Assembly: GCA_965203565.1 (NCBI GenBank)
Contig: OZ241896.1
Span: 3,844,001 to 3,908,000 of the forward strand
Reading direction: 5' to 3'
DNA from: JAAXGX01 sp965203565
Lineage (GTDB): Bacteria; Acidobacteriota; Vicinamibacteria; Vicinamibacterales; UBA8438
Length of the DNA: 64,000 nt
Each line of letters starts with the position of its first letter. Within the stretch, counting starts at the first letter, position 1. Positions 24,809 through 35,284 of the stretch are shown in pieces. A program made the position numbers and the translations under genes. Below the pieces are notes generated by a model. It did no database searches. It had not been told where the DNA came from and saw nothing but the letters and a program-made list of their open reading frames with translations.

Positions 24809-25989
24809 CTGAGCCTCGTCCGGCGTGATGGCGTCGAGCAGGCGGCCGACGATCTGCTCGGCGTAGGTCCGCAAGCCGATCTCGCACCGGTCGAGGCCGC
24901 GGAAGTCGACGCGCTCGCGGACGTACGCCTCGACCACGGCGAGCACCTGCGGAAACAGCGCGGCTCGCGCTGCGCCGCCTGCCGGTCCCGCCCCGGACCT
25001 GTCGTCGGCGGTCAGGCGGCTTGTGATCTCGCAGGCTATTTCGAACGCGATCGCCTGCGGGTGCGTCGAATCGTAATACTCCTGCCGGTCCACCATCTCG
25101 AACCGGAACCCGCTGTGCGCGCCCGGGCGGCCCACCTGATGGCCGACCTGCGGGCGGACGAAGGCGGCGGTGGGGACGCGCCACGGGTCGAGTCGGAGCG
25201 GCTCCACCGCCTGGACGTCGCAGGCGATCCGGTGGCGCGTCAGCCGCGCGACGTACCCCTCCACCACCGGGAAGCGGATCTCGAACGCGCGCCGCTCGGG
25301 CAGCGCCAGCACCTCGTGCTTCGGGAGATCGGGCGGCGGCGGCTCGCCGCCCGGCTCACGCCCCTTGAACGGCACGAGCGAGAACGGCACGCCGAAGACG
25401 TCGACGTACTCCGGCGTCAGGCGGCCGGTCTCGGGATCCGGCGCGTAGTCCATGCGGCGGAGGCCGCGCCCGACCACCTGCTCGCAGAGCAACTGGCTGT
25501 GGAACGCGCGCAGCCCCAGGATGTGGGTGACGTTGCTGGCGTCCCATCCCTCACTCAGCATGTTCACGCTGACGACGCAGCGGATCCGCCCGCCCGGCTC
25601 GCCGGGACGGCCGACGGTGGCGACCGTCCGGCGGAGCTCCTCCGCCGCCTCGGTCCGCGTCGCCGCCGGGTCGCCGCTCTCGGCCGCCTCCAGCAGCTTC
25701 GAGTCGATGCGCAGCGTGACCGTCTCGCCTTCCCGGTTCCACAGCTCCGGGAAGCCGGTCAGGCCGCTGCCGTAGCGCCGGACCGGCTTCGGCCGCTTCG
25801 CCGTCTTCCGCGGCGCGGACGCGCCGTCGTCCGGAGCGTCGTCCGGCGCGCCGTCCGCGTCCGGCGCGACCCGTTCTTCGCCGGAGATCATCCGGTGCAG
25901 GTGGGTGGCGACGCCGGTGTTGTCGCAGACGACGATCAGCACCGGCGGCGTCCGGTCCTGGCCGGGGGCGGCGCGGCGCGCCTGCTCGA

Positions 25990-26147
25990 CAGCCCGTGGT
26001 GGAATCCCGCGTCGCACCGAGAGCGGCGAGGCGCCCGCCTGACAAGGCGTGAGGAGGGCGCATATTGGGCATACGCAACCGACGAACAACACAGTCAGGC
26101 GGGATGCATCGCTGCTCGAATGCAGCGGGGACTTTCACCACGGGCTG
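25990..26147 (+). repeat. MITE-like element copy B (158 bp, TSD TCGA)
   Basis: Begins CAGCCCGTGGTGGAATCCCG and ends CTTTCACCACGGGCTG, with TCGA at 25986-25989 and 26148-26151. Plus orientation. It splits the restriction helicase; removal with one TCGA gives EWKRKLEQARRAAPGQDRTP in frame. Confidence 0.93.
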
Positions 26148-26805
26148 TCGAGCTTCCGCTTCCACTCGCCGGCGAGGGTGATGAGCGCGTCCTCCGCCCG
26201 GCGATAGATCGCCTCCGGCTTCGGCCGTCCGCCGGCCAGCCGCTCGCCGGGGTGCAGGTCGCGGGTGACGTGACGCCAGAGCCGGAAGTACTTCGGGTCG
26301 GGGCGGCCGGTGTTGTCGAGGGCGGGGAGCCGCGGGATTTTCGTGACGCCGCTCTCGATCGCGTCGACGAGGCCGAAGTCGCTGACGATCCAGGGGAACG
26401 GCGATCCCTCGGGATGGCCGCTGCCCTGAATGTAGAACGGGGTGGCGGACAGATCGACCGAGAGCGCGATGCCGCAGGCGGCGTGGAGCATGTCGAGGCC
26501 GTCGACCCAGACCGTCGCCTCCCGCCGCTCCGCCTGCGCGGCGGCCGAGAGCCGCTCCTCGCCGCCGTCCGCCGCCGCCGGCCGGTACGCGTGGTGTCCC
26601 TCGTCGTTGAGGACCAGCAGCGGCTCGTCGTCCCACAGATCGCCGAGCCGGGCGCGCGCGAACGCCTCCGGGGTCTCCGGGCCGAGCCGGCTCACCGGCG
26701 CCGCGCCGACCGTCACCACCTCCGGCTCCGGGCCGAGCCGATGCCAGTTGACCACCAGCACCTTCCCCTTGAGCGTAGGATCGGTAGCCGGCGAACTGCC
26801 CGATT

Positions 26806-27254
26806 ACCGGTAGCTTGACGTCGAAGGGCAGATCTCGCGGCCTGCCCGGTCGCCTGGAGAAATAGCGTAAGTGGGATCCGAAATCAGCGGCTTCCGTATC
26901 GTAACCTGCTGCATTCCATCCACATTCGAAGCGCTCACGAGCGACGCAGCCGCGGCGCGGAGTCAAGGTTGTAGAGAATCGCCACCAGGGACGATGCTTT
27001 TCACCGGACAGCTTGCCGGATGCGCTGACCTTCACCTCGTCACTGCGCTGCGCCGGTCGAGCATCCTGGTCTTCGGTTTCGTCGCGGCGGCCGGCGAAGC
27101 GCGCCCCGGCGCCGACGCCCTGAAGCACGCGAAGCGCATCGAGGAAGTTCGATTTTCCACTGGCGTTCGCACCGATCAGCAGGTTCAATCGGCCAAGCTT
27201 CAAGTCGACGCGGCGCAGACTCTTGAAGTTGTCGATGGCGATGCTGTCGATCAT
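26806..27254 (-). pseudogene. AAA ATPase stub (5' end only) plus unassigned sequence
   Basis: ATG 27254, 15 bp after the methyltransferase stop, begins a clear SMC/RecF-type ATPase: MIDSIAIDNFKSLRRVDLKL then LLIGANASGKSNFLDALRVL (Walker A GANASGKS). After about 50 residues (position 27105) the similarity ends, and the frame runs through about 300 bp I cannot assign, up to the truncated helicase. A deletion probably removed the rest of the ATPase and the helicase 5' end. Confidence 0.65.
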
Positions 27255-27269
27255 GGTCCGGCTCCGCCG

Positions 27270-30200
27270 TCACCCCCACGCGGCGTCTTCCGTCAGCACC
27301 CGCAGCCCCTCGGCGCCGCGCGGGTCGATCACCTTGACCGCCACCTTCCACGTTTCGCCGGCCGCCCGGCCGGGCGGCCGGCGGAAGGGGAGGCTGCGGA
27401 AGCCGCTCAGAGCGTCGAAGGCGGCGGGTTCGACGGCGCCGCGCGCGCCGAGGGCGCGGGCCAGCTTGTCCCACTGCTTCCGGTCGGGGAAGAACGCCTG
27501 ACAGATGCAGAACGTCCGGCCGTCGTAGTCGGTGTCGACGAACCAGGCCGCGATGCGCGTCCGGTCGGTCGGGTGGAGGTCGCCCCTCACCGGGTCGTAG
27601 ACGTCCATCCCTTCCACCTCCACCTCGTAGCCGCCGTCCTCCCGCCGCGTCGGGCCGGTGACGCGGGGCGCGCTGAAGACGCGGAACAACTGGCTGCCCG
27701 GCTGGGTCCGGAGCAGGTCGCCCATCGCCACGTCGGGGGCGATCTGCGCCATGTGCAGCCGGAGCTTCGGGTGCGCGGCGTTCTGGATCGCGTCCTGCGC
27801 CGCCGCGTCGAAGCCGAAGCCGGCGAACACCACGTCGTCGTACCCCTTGCGGTGGGCGTCGCGGACGGCGTCCTCCACCTGCATGGCCGCCACGTTCCCC
27901 ACCTCGGGGCCGATGCTGACCGCCACCCGCCGGCCGGCGCCGTCTCCGTTCCGCCACTCCCCCTCGGCGTGGATCAGCGCCGGCCCGGTCACCGGGTCGA
28001 GGCGGTCGAACCGCACGTTCCGGTTGTCGGGGAAGTCGACGCCGCTCGCCCGCAGCAGCCGGACGACGACGTCGAGGTGAGCCTCGGCGCCGGCGATCTC
28101 GGCGTCCGCGCCGTCGCCGAACGTCTCCAGGCCGTCCGGGGCGCCGTCTATCGGAGTGTCCGGCCCCTCCTCGCGCGCGATGACCGACTCGACGGTGAAC
28201 GGTCCGGCGACCCGCACCGCGCCGGCGTCCACTTCGGGCCGATCGACCAGCTCCTCGGTCTCGGCGTTCGCCGCGATGCACGCGTTCACCTCGTCCATCT
28301 TCGCCCGCCACGCGGCGCGGTAGGCGGCCAGGGCGTCCCGCAGCGGCCTCGGCCAGTCGGGGTCGGCGTCGAACGGCGCCTGCCACTCCCGCCAGGCGCC
28401 GCGCGGGATCCGCTCGCGGTACCGCGCCGCCTGCCGCGGCGTGATCGCCCGGAGCGGCCGGCGGGTGGGGGCCGGCGCGACCCACGCGGGGTCCGCGTCC
28501 GGCAGCAGCCAGCGGCGCAGGTCGGCGTCGGTGACCGCGCCGGCGCCCTCGCGTCGGTGCTTCTCGACGAGCTTGCCGGCCAGCTTTTCCCGGAAGCCGG
28601 CGCTGACCCGGGCCGCCTCGCCGTTCAGGACGGCCAGTTTCCCGGCGAGGATCGGTTCGTGCCGGGCGCAGATCGGGTCGAGCGACGTGTTGCGCGCGAT
28701 GCTCCGGAGGGTGACGTGCGGCACGGTCCGGCAGTCGAAGGTCCGCCGGTCGGCCGGCCGTCCGCGTCCGTCTCCGCTATCCAGGCCCCGTCCGGGTTGC
28801 GGGCCACGTCCTCGGCGCTCAGCGCGCGGAGCCGGTAATAGTCGAACTTCGCGGTCAGCAGCCGGTGTTTCGCCAGCGCCAGGGCCACCCGGCTCGTGTC
28901 GACGGCGATCCAGCGCCGCCCCCACTGCTCGGCGACGTACGCGGTAGTGCCGCTGCCGCAGGTCGGGTCGAGGACCAGGTCGCCGGGGTCGGTGGTCATC
29001 AGGAGGCAGCGTTCGACGACCCGAGTATCTGTCTGAACAACGTATATTTTAGGGTCTACGTTCGAGAAACCAGCACTTCCAGTATCGGACCAAGTATTAC
29101 CGAACGGTGTGTATTTCGAGTCATTGAAGTAGCGCACGTAATTTATCTGCGTGGCCAAGTTAATAAGCCTAGCTGCACTGGCGAGACGGTTCAAGCCGTC
29201 TGGAGTAGTTTTCCAATGACGATGGGCGCCACAGTCAAAAGATCCGTCACGAAACTCAAAATAGCGTTCTTCTGGCTTTCCGGGTTCTTGCGATACAGCA
29301 AAACTCAATTGAGCAAAGCCCCATCCGTCCGGTGTACTTGACAGATCATTTCGCTCCTCCTTCGACACCGATCTTGCCGACGATGCATCTTCGCTTACAA
29401 GATATTTGTAACTCTTGAGATCGGAAAGGTCTTTTTCCGAAAGTAACTGGCGAAATTTGACGCGTTGTTTGTCTTTTGCGTACCACAAGATATAATCATT
29501 CTCTTCTACAAGGAGTTTTGTCGAACGACTCGCTGTTTTCCTGAATGAGATAACGATGCAGCAGTTTTCAACCCCGAACACCTCGTCCATTACGCAGCGG
29601 ACGCGGTGCAGGTTCTCGTCGCTGATCTGGACGAAGATGCTGCCGGCGTCGGCGAGCAGCTCGCGCGCCATCGTCAGCCGGTCGCGGAGGTAGGCGAGGT
29701 ACGAGTGGACGCCGAGGGTCCAGGTGTCGCGGTACGCCTTGACCATCTCCGGCTCGCGGGTCAGGTCCTGTTGCCGGTCCTTGACGTCGCGCTGGCCGAG
29801 CTGCGGCTGGAAGTTCGACCCGAACCGGATGCCGTAGGGCGGGTCGACGTAGATCGTCTGCACCTTGCCGGCGAGGTCCTCGCGGCGGGCGAGGCTGGCC
29901 ATCACCTGGAGCGAGTCGCCCAGGATCAGCCGGTTCGCCCAGTCGACGTCGTGCCGGTAGAACTGCACCGCCCGCGCGTAGTCGTGCTGCGGGTCGGCGA
30001 ACAGGTCGCGCTGCACGTCCCGCCGCGCCAGCGCCCGCAGGACCGCCTCGGTGGAGACCCGCTCGTGCAGGTGGAGCGGCGCCGGCTCCACCTCGAACCA
30101 CGGCCTCTCCCGCTTGCCGCCCCACTCCAGCCACGGCTCGTGCCGGCGGAGCGCGCCGGCCAGCAGGTCCGCCTCGTCCTCGGTCAGCGCCCGCCGCCGG

Positions 30201-30430
30201 GCGGCCGCCAGGAGCTCGGACAGCCGGTCGGCCGCCGCCGGGTCGGGCGACGACCGCAGGACCGGCGGCAGGTGCGGGTTGTAGTCGTACCGCACGGCCG
30301 GCTTCTCCCGCACCACGCCGTGCGCTTCGAGACCGGCGGGCGGGATGTTCTTCCGCTTCGCGGGGTACTTGAGGGAGGTGACGGCGGCGGTCGCCGCGGC
30401 CGTCCGTCCGGGCTGTTTCCTGCGGGGCAT
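27270..30430 (-). pseudogene. Large beta-class DNA methyltransferase with a single frameshift
   Basis: ATG 30430 begins a protein of about 1050 residues. Motif IV is YVDPPYGIRF (DPPYG at 196-200); motif I DPTCGSGTTAYVAEQW follows later, the order of beta-class enzymes such as type III Mod. Near 28755 the frame changes: ETDADGRP continues as nonsense, while ADRRTFDCRTVPHVTLRSIA continues in the -1 frame down to 27270. This is one base gained or two lost, by mutation or sequencing error. The segment between the motifs (about 29030-29560), where target recognition lies, is clearly AT-richer than the rest. Partner nuclease: 24128-26805. Confidence 0.8.
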
Positions 30431-30450
30431 CGGTTCAGTGCGCCTTCGAG

Positions 30451-32175
30451 TCAGCCGCGGGGGCGGTCGGGCCGCGCGGCGGGTCCAATCTCCGCGATCA
30501 GGGCGTCCGGTTCTTCCTCGTCGGAAGTATCGCTGTCGGCGATCGTCGCCGCCGTCCGTTCCGTCGGCGGCGTCACCTGCCGTTCCTCCATGAACCGCCT
30601 CTCGCCTGCGATCAGGGTTTCCAGCCGCGCTTCGAGCAGGTCCGCCCGATCGCCGTTTCGCAACCGGTCAACGGAGTCGGCAGGGAAGCCGTGCGTAGGC
30701 AGCACCGCCGCCAGCACGTCGTCATCCAGCCCCTCCAACGCGCCGATCGCCTGCCCCAGGTGATCGCGGTCCACGAACATCCGGTTCGCGGGACTGGACA
30801 CCAGATCCTTCGGATCCGGATTGGACCACACGTAACCGACCGCGTCGGTCCCCAGCCGGGACAGCAGTTCACCCGGATTCAGGTCGCCATCGCGGTGCAG
30901 CGAGCGAGGGCGCAGCGATGCGAGGTACAGCAGAAAGGCGCGCACGCGGGCGCTGCGCGCGTCGAAACGGTCGGGGAACGGCTGCGCAGGGGCGCCGAGG
31001 TCGACCACCATGAACTCCGCGGCCTGGTTCCGGGCGAGGCCGCGGATTTCCTCCAGGGCGCGCTTGGCCTGCGTCGTGTTGACGCCGCCGAACCAGCCGG
31101 TGAACGACGTCACCCAGAACCAGCGCGTCAGCAACTCGACGGCCGCGGCGTCCGGCTGCGGGCAGAGCCGGTGGAATTCGCCGAGCAGCACGAGTTGCAG
31201 TCCATACGGGAGCAGCCGGTCGGAAACCACGCCGAGACGTCCGAGCAGGTCCAGCGCGAGCCTGATGCCCTGCGTGGCGTCGTCGAACGCTTCCGGGAGC
31301 TTCTTCTGGACTTCCGGCTTCACCATGAGGTCCGCCCAGTCCTTGGCGTAGATGTCGCGGTCGAGAGCCGCGAGCACCGACCTGAGGAGAAAGGCGCGGT
31401 CGATATTTCCGAACCCTTTCTTCCTGAGCTCGGACTTGAACGCGTTCAGCATCCCGGCGAGATGGAACTTCCCCTCCTGGTAAGTGAGCGCCGAGACCAT
31501 TTCGTCCGCCGCCATCTTGCGGCCGGTGCGGTTCAGGCGGGCGAAGACCGTGACCGCGCTCTCGAGGTCCGCCTCGCGGATGTGAATGAGCGGAAGCTGG
31601 TAGTCCCGAAAGGCGTTTGCAAGACGGTCCGCTTCACCCAGCCGGCGCTGGGCGGCCCCGGCGTCGGCGTCCGACTGGATGCGGCGGCAGGCGCCGAAGA
31701 ATTCGGCCGTGTCGAGCAGGCTGCGCACCGGAAAATATCGCGGTCCCGGCTGCTCTTCCTGCTGTCGCAAGTGGACGAACTTCTGGTCGTCGAGGTCGTA
31801 ATGCACGCGCCAGTCGATCTGATCCACGACAGGGGCCGCGTCGCCGGTCAGCCGCAGCGTGCCCACGAGGGTGGAAACGCGCTGCTGACCGTCGAGCAGG
31901 TATCCGACCAGCCCGCCGGGCCGGGGGCTGATTGTGACCGGGCCGATCTTCGGGCTCGACTCTATCGCCGTCTCCGTATCCCAGACGAGGATCGACCCGA
32001 TCGGAAAACCGCGCAGGACGCTGTCGAGCAGTGCGCTCAGGTCGGGCTGTTTCCACACGAAGGCGCGCTGGAACCTCGGGACGCGGATCTTGCCGGCGGC
32101 GACGCGCTCCACGAGCTTGCCCAGAAAGACGACTTCCGGGACGACTTCAGTGCGCTTCTGGCCGCCATCGGGCAT
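30451..32175 (-). CDS. DUF262 (GmrS-like ParB-fold) protein
   Basis: ATG 32175 lies 5 bp after the TOPRIM gene stop. The 574-residue protein has the DUF262 signature: RVPRFQRAFVWKQPDLSALL, GFPIGSILVWDT and LLDGQQRVSTLVGTL. In the GmrSD family this domain hydrolyses nucleotides and is followed by an HNH DUF1524 nuclease. I see no HNH motif in the C-terminal half here. DUF262 proteins are common in restriction and phage-defence loci. This is the only large gene of the island that appears intact. Confidence 0.82.
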   Translation of the reverse strand: MPDGGQKRTEVVPEVVFLGKLVERVAAGKIRVPRFQRAFVWKQPDLSALLDSVLRGFPIGSILVWDTETAIESSPKIGPVTISPRPGGLVGYLLDGQQRVSTLVGTLRLTGDAAPVVDQIDWRVHYDLDDQKFVHLRQQEEQPGPRYFPVRSLLDTAEFFGACRRIQSDADAGAAQRRLGEADRLANAFRDYQLPLIHIREADLESAVTVFARLNRTGRKMAADEMVSALTYQEGKFHLAGMLNAFKSELRKKGFGNIDRAFLLRSVLAALDRDIYAKDWADLMVKPEVQKKLPEAFDDATQGIRLALDLLGRLGVVSDRLLPYGLQLVLLGEFHRLCPQPDAAAVELLTRWFWVTSFTGWFGGVNTTQAKRALEEIRGLARNQAAEFMVVDLGAPAQPFPDRFDARSARVRAFLLYLASLRPRSLHRDGDLNPGELLSRLGTDAVGYVWSNPDPKDLVSSPANRMFVDRDHLGQAIGALEGLDDDVLAAVLPTHGFPADSVDRLRNGDRADLLEARLETLIAGERRFMEERQVTPPTERTAATIADSDTSDEEEPDALIAEIGPAARPDRPRG

Positions 32176-32218
32176 GGTTGCTACAGTTCCTTCCGGATCA
32201 GCTCGACGCCGCGCTCGA

Positions 32219-32376
32219 CAGCCCGTGGTGGAACCCCGCGTCGCACCGAGAGCGGCGAGGCGCCCGGCTGACAAGGCGTGAGGAGGGCGCATATTGGGCA
32301 TACGCAACCGACGAACAACGCCGTCAGGCGGGATGCATCGCCGCTCGAATGCAGCGGGGACTTTCACCACGGGCTG
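32219..32376 (+). repeat. MITE-like element copy C (158 bp, TSD TCGA)
   Basis: Begins CAGCCCGTGGTGGAACCCCG and ends CTTTCACCACGGGCTG; TCGA at 32215-32218 and 32377-32380. Plus orientation. It interrupts the 3' end of the TOPRIM-like gene; precise excision rejoins the frame. Confidence 0.93.
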
Positions 32377-32966
32377 TCGAGGTCGCCGCGTCCGCGGGTC
32401 CGCAGATCGTTCCTGACGTCGTGCACGCGCCACTGTTTCCAGCATTCGTGCACGTTCGGGCCGAATCCTTCGGCGAGTATTGACCGGTCTTCGTCCGGCA
32501 GTCCACCGAACAGGTCGTTCTCGACCGGAGAGGGGGCGTCCGGCAACCCACGCTTCACGTCGAAGAAGTCCTTCTGGTCTTCGTCGAGTCTGTCCCATGC
32601 CGCGACCAGCCGGTCGCGCCTGCCGTCGGCGTTCGGCATCGCGCTGAGGAGAATGCGCGGCAGGTAATTATCCGCTTCCCGTTTGGCGAGAACCCAGCAG
32701 GACAGCCCTCTTTCTTCGCATGCGCGATGCAGCTCCCGGGCCGCGTCGCTCTCCGTATCGCCCGGCCCTTTCCGGTCGCTGTCGACGACGACGACCAGCC
32801 GCGGTCGATATTGCGTCCGCTCGACCCGGGTCTCGACCTCTCGCCGCATCTGGCCAACGCCGCCCACGCTGTCGAACCGGATCGGTCCACCGTCCCGCCC
32901 CCAGAGCGCGCGAACGGACCTGTCGAGCTCCTTCACGACGCGCTCCACGAACGCGCCGTCGCTGTA

Positions 32967-33125
32967 CAGCCCGTGGCGAAAGTCCCCGCTGCATTCGAGC
33001 GGCGATGCATCCCGCCTGACGGCGTTGTTCGTCGGTTGCGTATGCCCAATATGCGCCCTCCTCACGCCTTGTCAGGCGGGCGCCTCACCGCTCTCGGCGC
33101 CCCGCGGGGATTCCACCACGGGCTG
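32967..33125 (-). repeat. MITE-like element copy D (159 bp, TSD TGTA)
   Basis: Begins CAGCCCGTGGCGAAAGTCCC and ends ATTCCACCACGGGCTG; TGTA at 32963-32966 and 33126-33129. Minus orientation. It interrupts the TOPRIM-like gene after its catalytic VEN motif; precise excision leaves a one-base frame discrepancy. Confidence 0.93.
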
Positions 33126-33476
33126 TGTAGCCGGTTCTCGACCAGGATCACGAGCGGTTCGTCGGCCAGACGACAAGCCTGTTCGGGCGTCAGTTCGTCC
33201 GCTCCGGACGGACGCGGAGTCACGCGGACGCGGCGTCCGTGCGGAGTCAGGGGCCACGCGCCGCGCTGGACAGATGCGACGAGCAGCTCGCGCACCCGGT
33301 CGCCCTGCGCGGCGCGTTCCCTGATCCAGGACGTGGCTTGGAAGGCGTCGGGATCGGACTCGGACAGATCCCACACGTGCCAACCGTCTTCGATCCTGTG
33401 CAGAATGCGGTTCAGCCACCGGTGGCCGTCCGGATCGTTCGCCGCGCCGAGGTCGATCACGATGCGCACGCGCTTG

Positions 33477-34875
33477 CTATCCCTTTCCTCTGGCGGCGCG
33501 CCGGATGGCCAGGATCTCCTCGTAGTCCTCGATGAAGACGCCGTCCGGCCAGGTCTCCATCTCACCGTTCTCGCGGACGCCGATTTTCTCCGGCATGGAC
33601 CCGTGCGCAGGATCGGCGTGGACCCAGTAGACCAGCACGTCGCGGGCCGGCAGGCGTCCCTCCGCGACCCAGCGTCGCGCGCGGAGCAGAATCATCTCCG
33701 AATGCGTCTCGACGATCAGCGGCCGTGCGGCGCCGGCAAGATTCGTGAGCAGGAGTTCGGCGACCTCCGCGTGCGCCGCCGGATGGAGCTCGGCCTCCGG
33801 ATGCTCGATGACGTCGACGCCGGGGCCGGCCCCGCGGGCCGACAGCGCGGTGACCGCCACCGGCAGCACGTGGGACAGTCCGCGGCCGGACTGCCCGAGG
33901 CGCACGTCGCCGTCCCGCAGCGGCGTTCCGGCCACCAGCTCGAAGTACTTCAGCCCGTGGTGGAATCCCGCGTCGCACCGAGAGCGGCGAGGCGCCCGGC
34001 TGACAAGGCGTGAGGAGGACGCATATTGGGCATACGCAACCGACGAACAACGCAGTCAGGCGGGATGCATCGCTGCTCGAATGCAGCGGGGACTTTCACC
34101 ACGGGCTGACTTGCCTTGGGCGGCGACGTCGATACGCACCCCGAACGTCCTGCGGCACCAGTCGCGGACCGATGCCCGCAGGGCGTCGTCCGCGGCCAGG
34201 GCCAGCGGCGCGAGGCGTCCGTCCGGTCCGACGGCCGCCGACGCGTGTTCCGTTGCGGTGAACGGCGACGGCGGAAGACGCCGCGGGCAACGCAGATGAC
34301 GGACACCGGCGGCCCAGGTCCGGAGGGATCCGGTTTCCGGACCCGCCCAATCCACAAGTTCTTCCGGTCGCCGGGGAAGCAACCCTCGCCAGGTCATGGT
34401 TCGAAGGTTCGGGTCCGGCGCCCCCGAAATGGAAATTCGATACTCGGACGTTTCGCCGAACCCCGGCCTCTCCGCAGAGATTTCGCGGTCGCCGCTTCTC
34501 AGCCGCCACTCGGAAATCTGCCGCTCGGACGCGCGCCCCGGCGCCGCCACGTTCGTGACGGCGGCGGCCAGCGACGATTCGGCGCTCCCGTCGGCCAGGG
34601 TGATCGACAGCTTCAACCGGCCATGCGCGGCGCGCCCCGTCACCAGATCCTCGAACGTCTCCCCGTGCCGGATTCCACCCGATTCCAGCGGAAGCGGCTC
34701 CCGCGCGTCGCGCTCCGAGGGCGCCAGACCGCCCGCCAGCAACTGGATCGCCTGGGCCAGCGCGGTCTTGCCCGCGTTGTTGGGCCCCACGCAGGATGGT
34801 CAGCGGCGCGATCTCCACGTCGACCCGCCGGGCGTACCCCTTGTACCGTTCGAGGCTGAACTTTCGGAGCTCCAC
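33477..34875 (-). pseudogene. AAA ATPase (OLD/AriA-like) with one frameshift and a MITE
   Basis: GTG 34875 begins MELRKFSLERYKGYARRVDV. At about 34792 the frame must change by one base to enter GPNNAGKTALAQAIQLLAGG, the Walker A motif. Element E (33951-34108) splits the gene after IDVAAQGK; its removal rejoins YFELVAGTPLRDGD in frame. The C-terminal half has GRGLSHVLPVAVTAL (ABC signature region), DVIEHPEAELHPAAHAEVAE (Walker B) and LIVETHSEMILLRARR (switch His). Assembled length is about 412 residues. It precedes the TOPRIM gene and was probably co-translated with it. Confidence 0.75.
33951..34108 (+). repeat. MITE-like element copy E (158 bp, TSD ACTT)
   Basis: Begins CAGCCCGTGGTGGAATCCCG and ends CTTTCACCACGGGCTG; ACTT at 33947-33950 and 34109-34112. 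Plus orientation. It interrupts the island's first ATPase; excision with one ACTT restores the frame. Confidence 0.93.
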
Positions 34876-34935
34876 CGCTGCCTACATGATAACGGCTGAG
34901 CCGCCGGCGCCATGACGCCCTGTGAGGCGGCTTCG

Positions 34936-35093
34936 CAGCCCGTGGTGAAAGTCCCCGCTGCATTCGAGCGGCGATGCATCCCGCCTGACGGCGTTGTTCG
35001 TCGGTTGCGTATGCCCAATATGCGCCCTCCTCACGCCTTGTCAGCCGGGCGCCTCGCCGCTCTCGGCGCCCCGCGGGGTTCCACCACGGGCTG
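34936..35093 (-). repeat. MITE-like element copy F (158 bp, TSD TTCG)
   Basis: Begins CAGCCCGTGGTGAAAGTCCC and ends TTCCACCACGGGCTG; TTCG at 34932-34935 and 35094-35097. Minus orientation. It lies between the defence island and the TonB-dependent receptor, outside any gene. Confidence 0.93.
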
Positions 35094-35284
35094 TTCGAGT
35101 CAGTCGCGGGGCGCGGCGGGCTGCTCCGGACGCGAGTCCGCAGCGGCGGGCGGCGGGCGGTCCGCTTCGAGCTGCGCCGAGACTGCTATACTGCTCCGTT
35201 TCGTTCGCGGATGGACGCACCGGCCATGCTGGCCGAGCGTCCCGGCCCGCGCCCGCCACGGCGCGGCGAAAGGGTGGAGAAGGC

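Larger units (their letters stand above)
24128..26805 (-). pseudogene. Restriction helicase-nuclease (type III Res-like), 5'-truncated, interrupted by two MITEs
   Basis: Without the two elements the frame reads continuously from about 26805 to the stop at 24128. Visible are the DEGH box (LLVLNDEGHHAYRP), SATPFYI, and the second RecA domain block MLSEGWDASNVTHILGLRAF followed by SQLLCEQVVGRGLRR. A C-terminal PD-(D/E)xK nuclease follows (YEPDFLV...VVLEIKG). The Walker A part of RecA domain 1 is gone: an in-frame TAA lies at 26806-26808. ATP-driven restriction is therefore lost. It would have partnered the methyltransferase at 27270-30430. Confidence 0.8.
32181..33469 (-). pseudogene. TOPRIM-like nuclease partner of the ATPase, interrupted by two MITEs
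   Basis: GTG 33469 overlaps no other start and lies 8 bp after the ATPase stop. The protein (about 320 residues when assembled) has LVILVENR, giving the TOPRIM glutamate, and LVVVVDSDRKG, giving the DxD pair, followed by ELHRACEERGLSCWVLAKRE. Element C splits the last codons; its excision restores GDLERGVELIRKEL in frame. Element D lies right after VENRL; excision there leaves the frame off by one base, so an additional indel exists. Split ATPase + TOPRIM pairs occur in PARIS- and OLD-like defence systems. Confidence 0.7.

Noticed and set aside
24650..35093. The repeated elements as a CRISPR-like array
   Set aside because: Units are 158-159 bp, widely and irregularly spaced, in both orientations and flanked by target duplications, which fits transposition and not an array.
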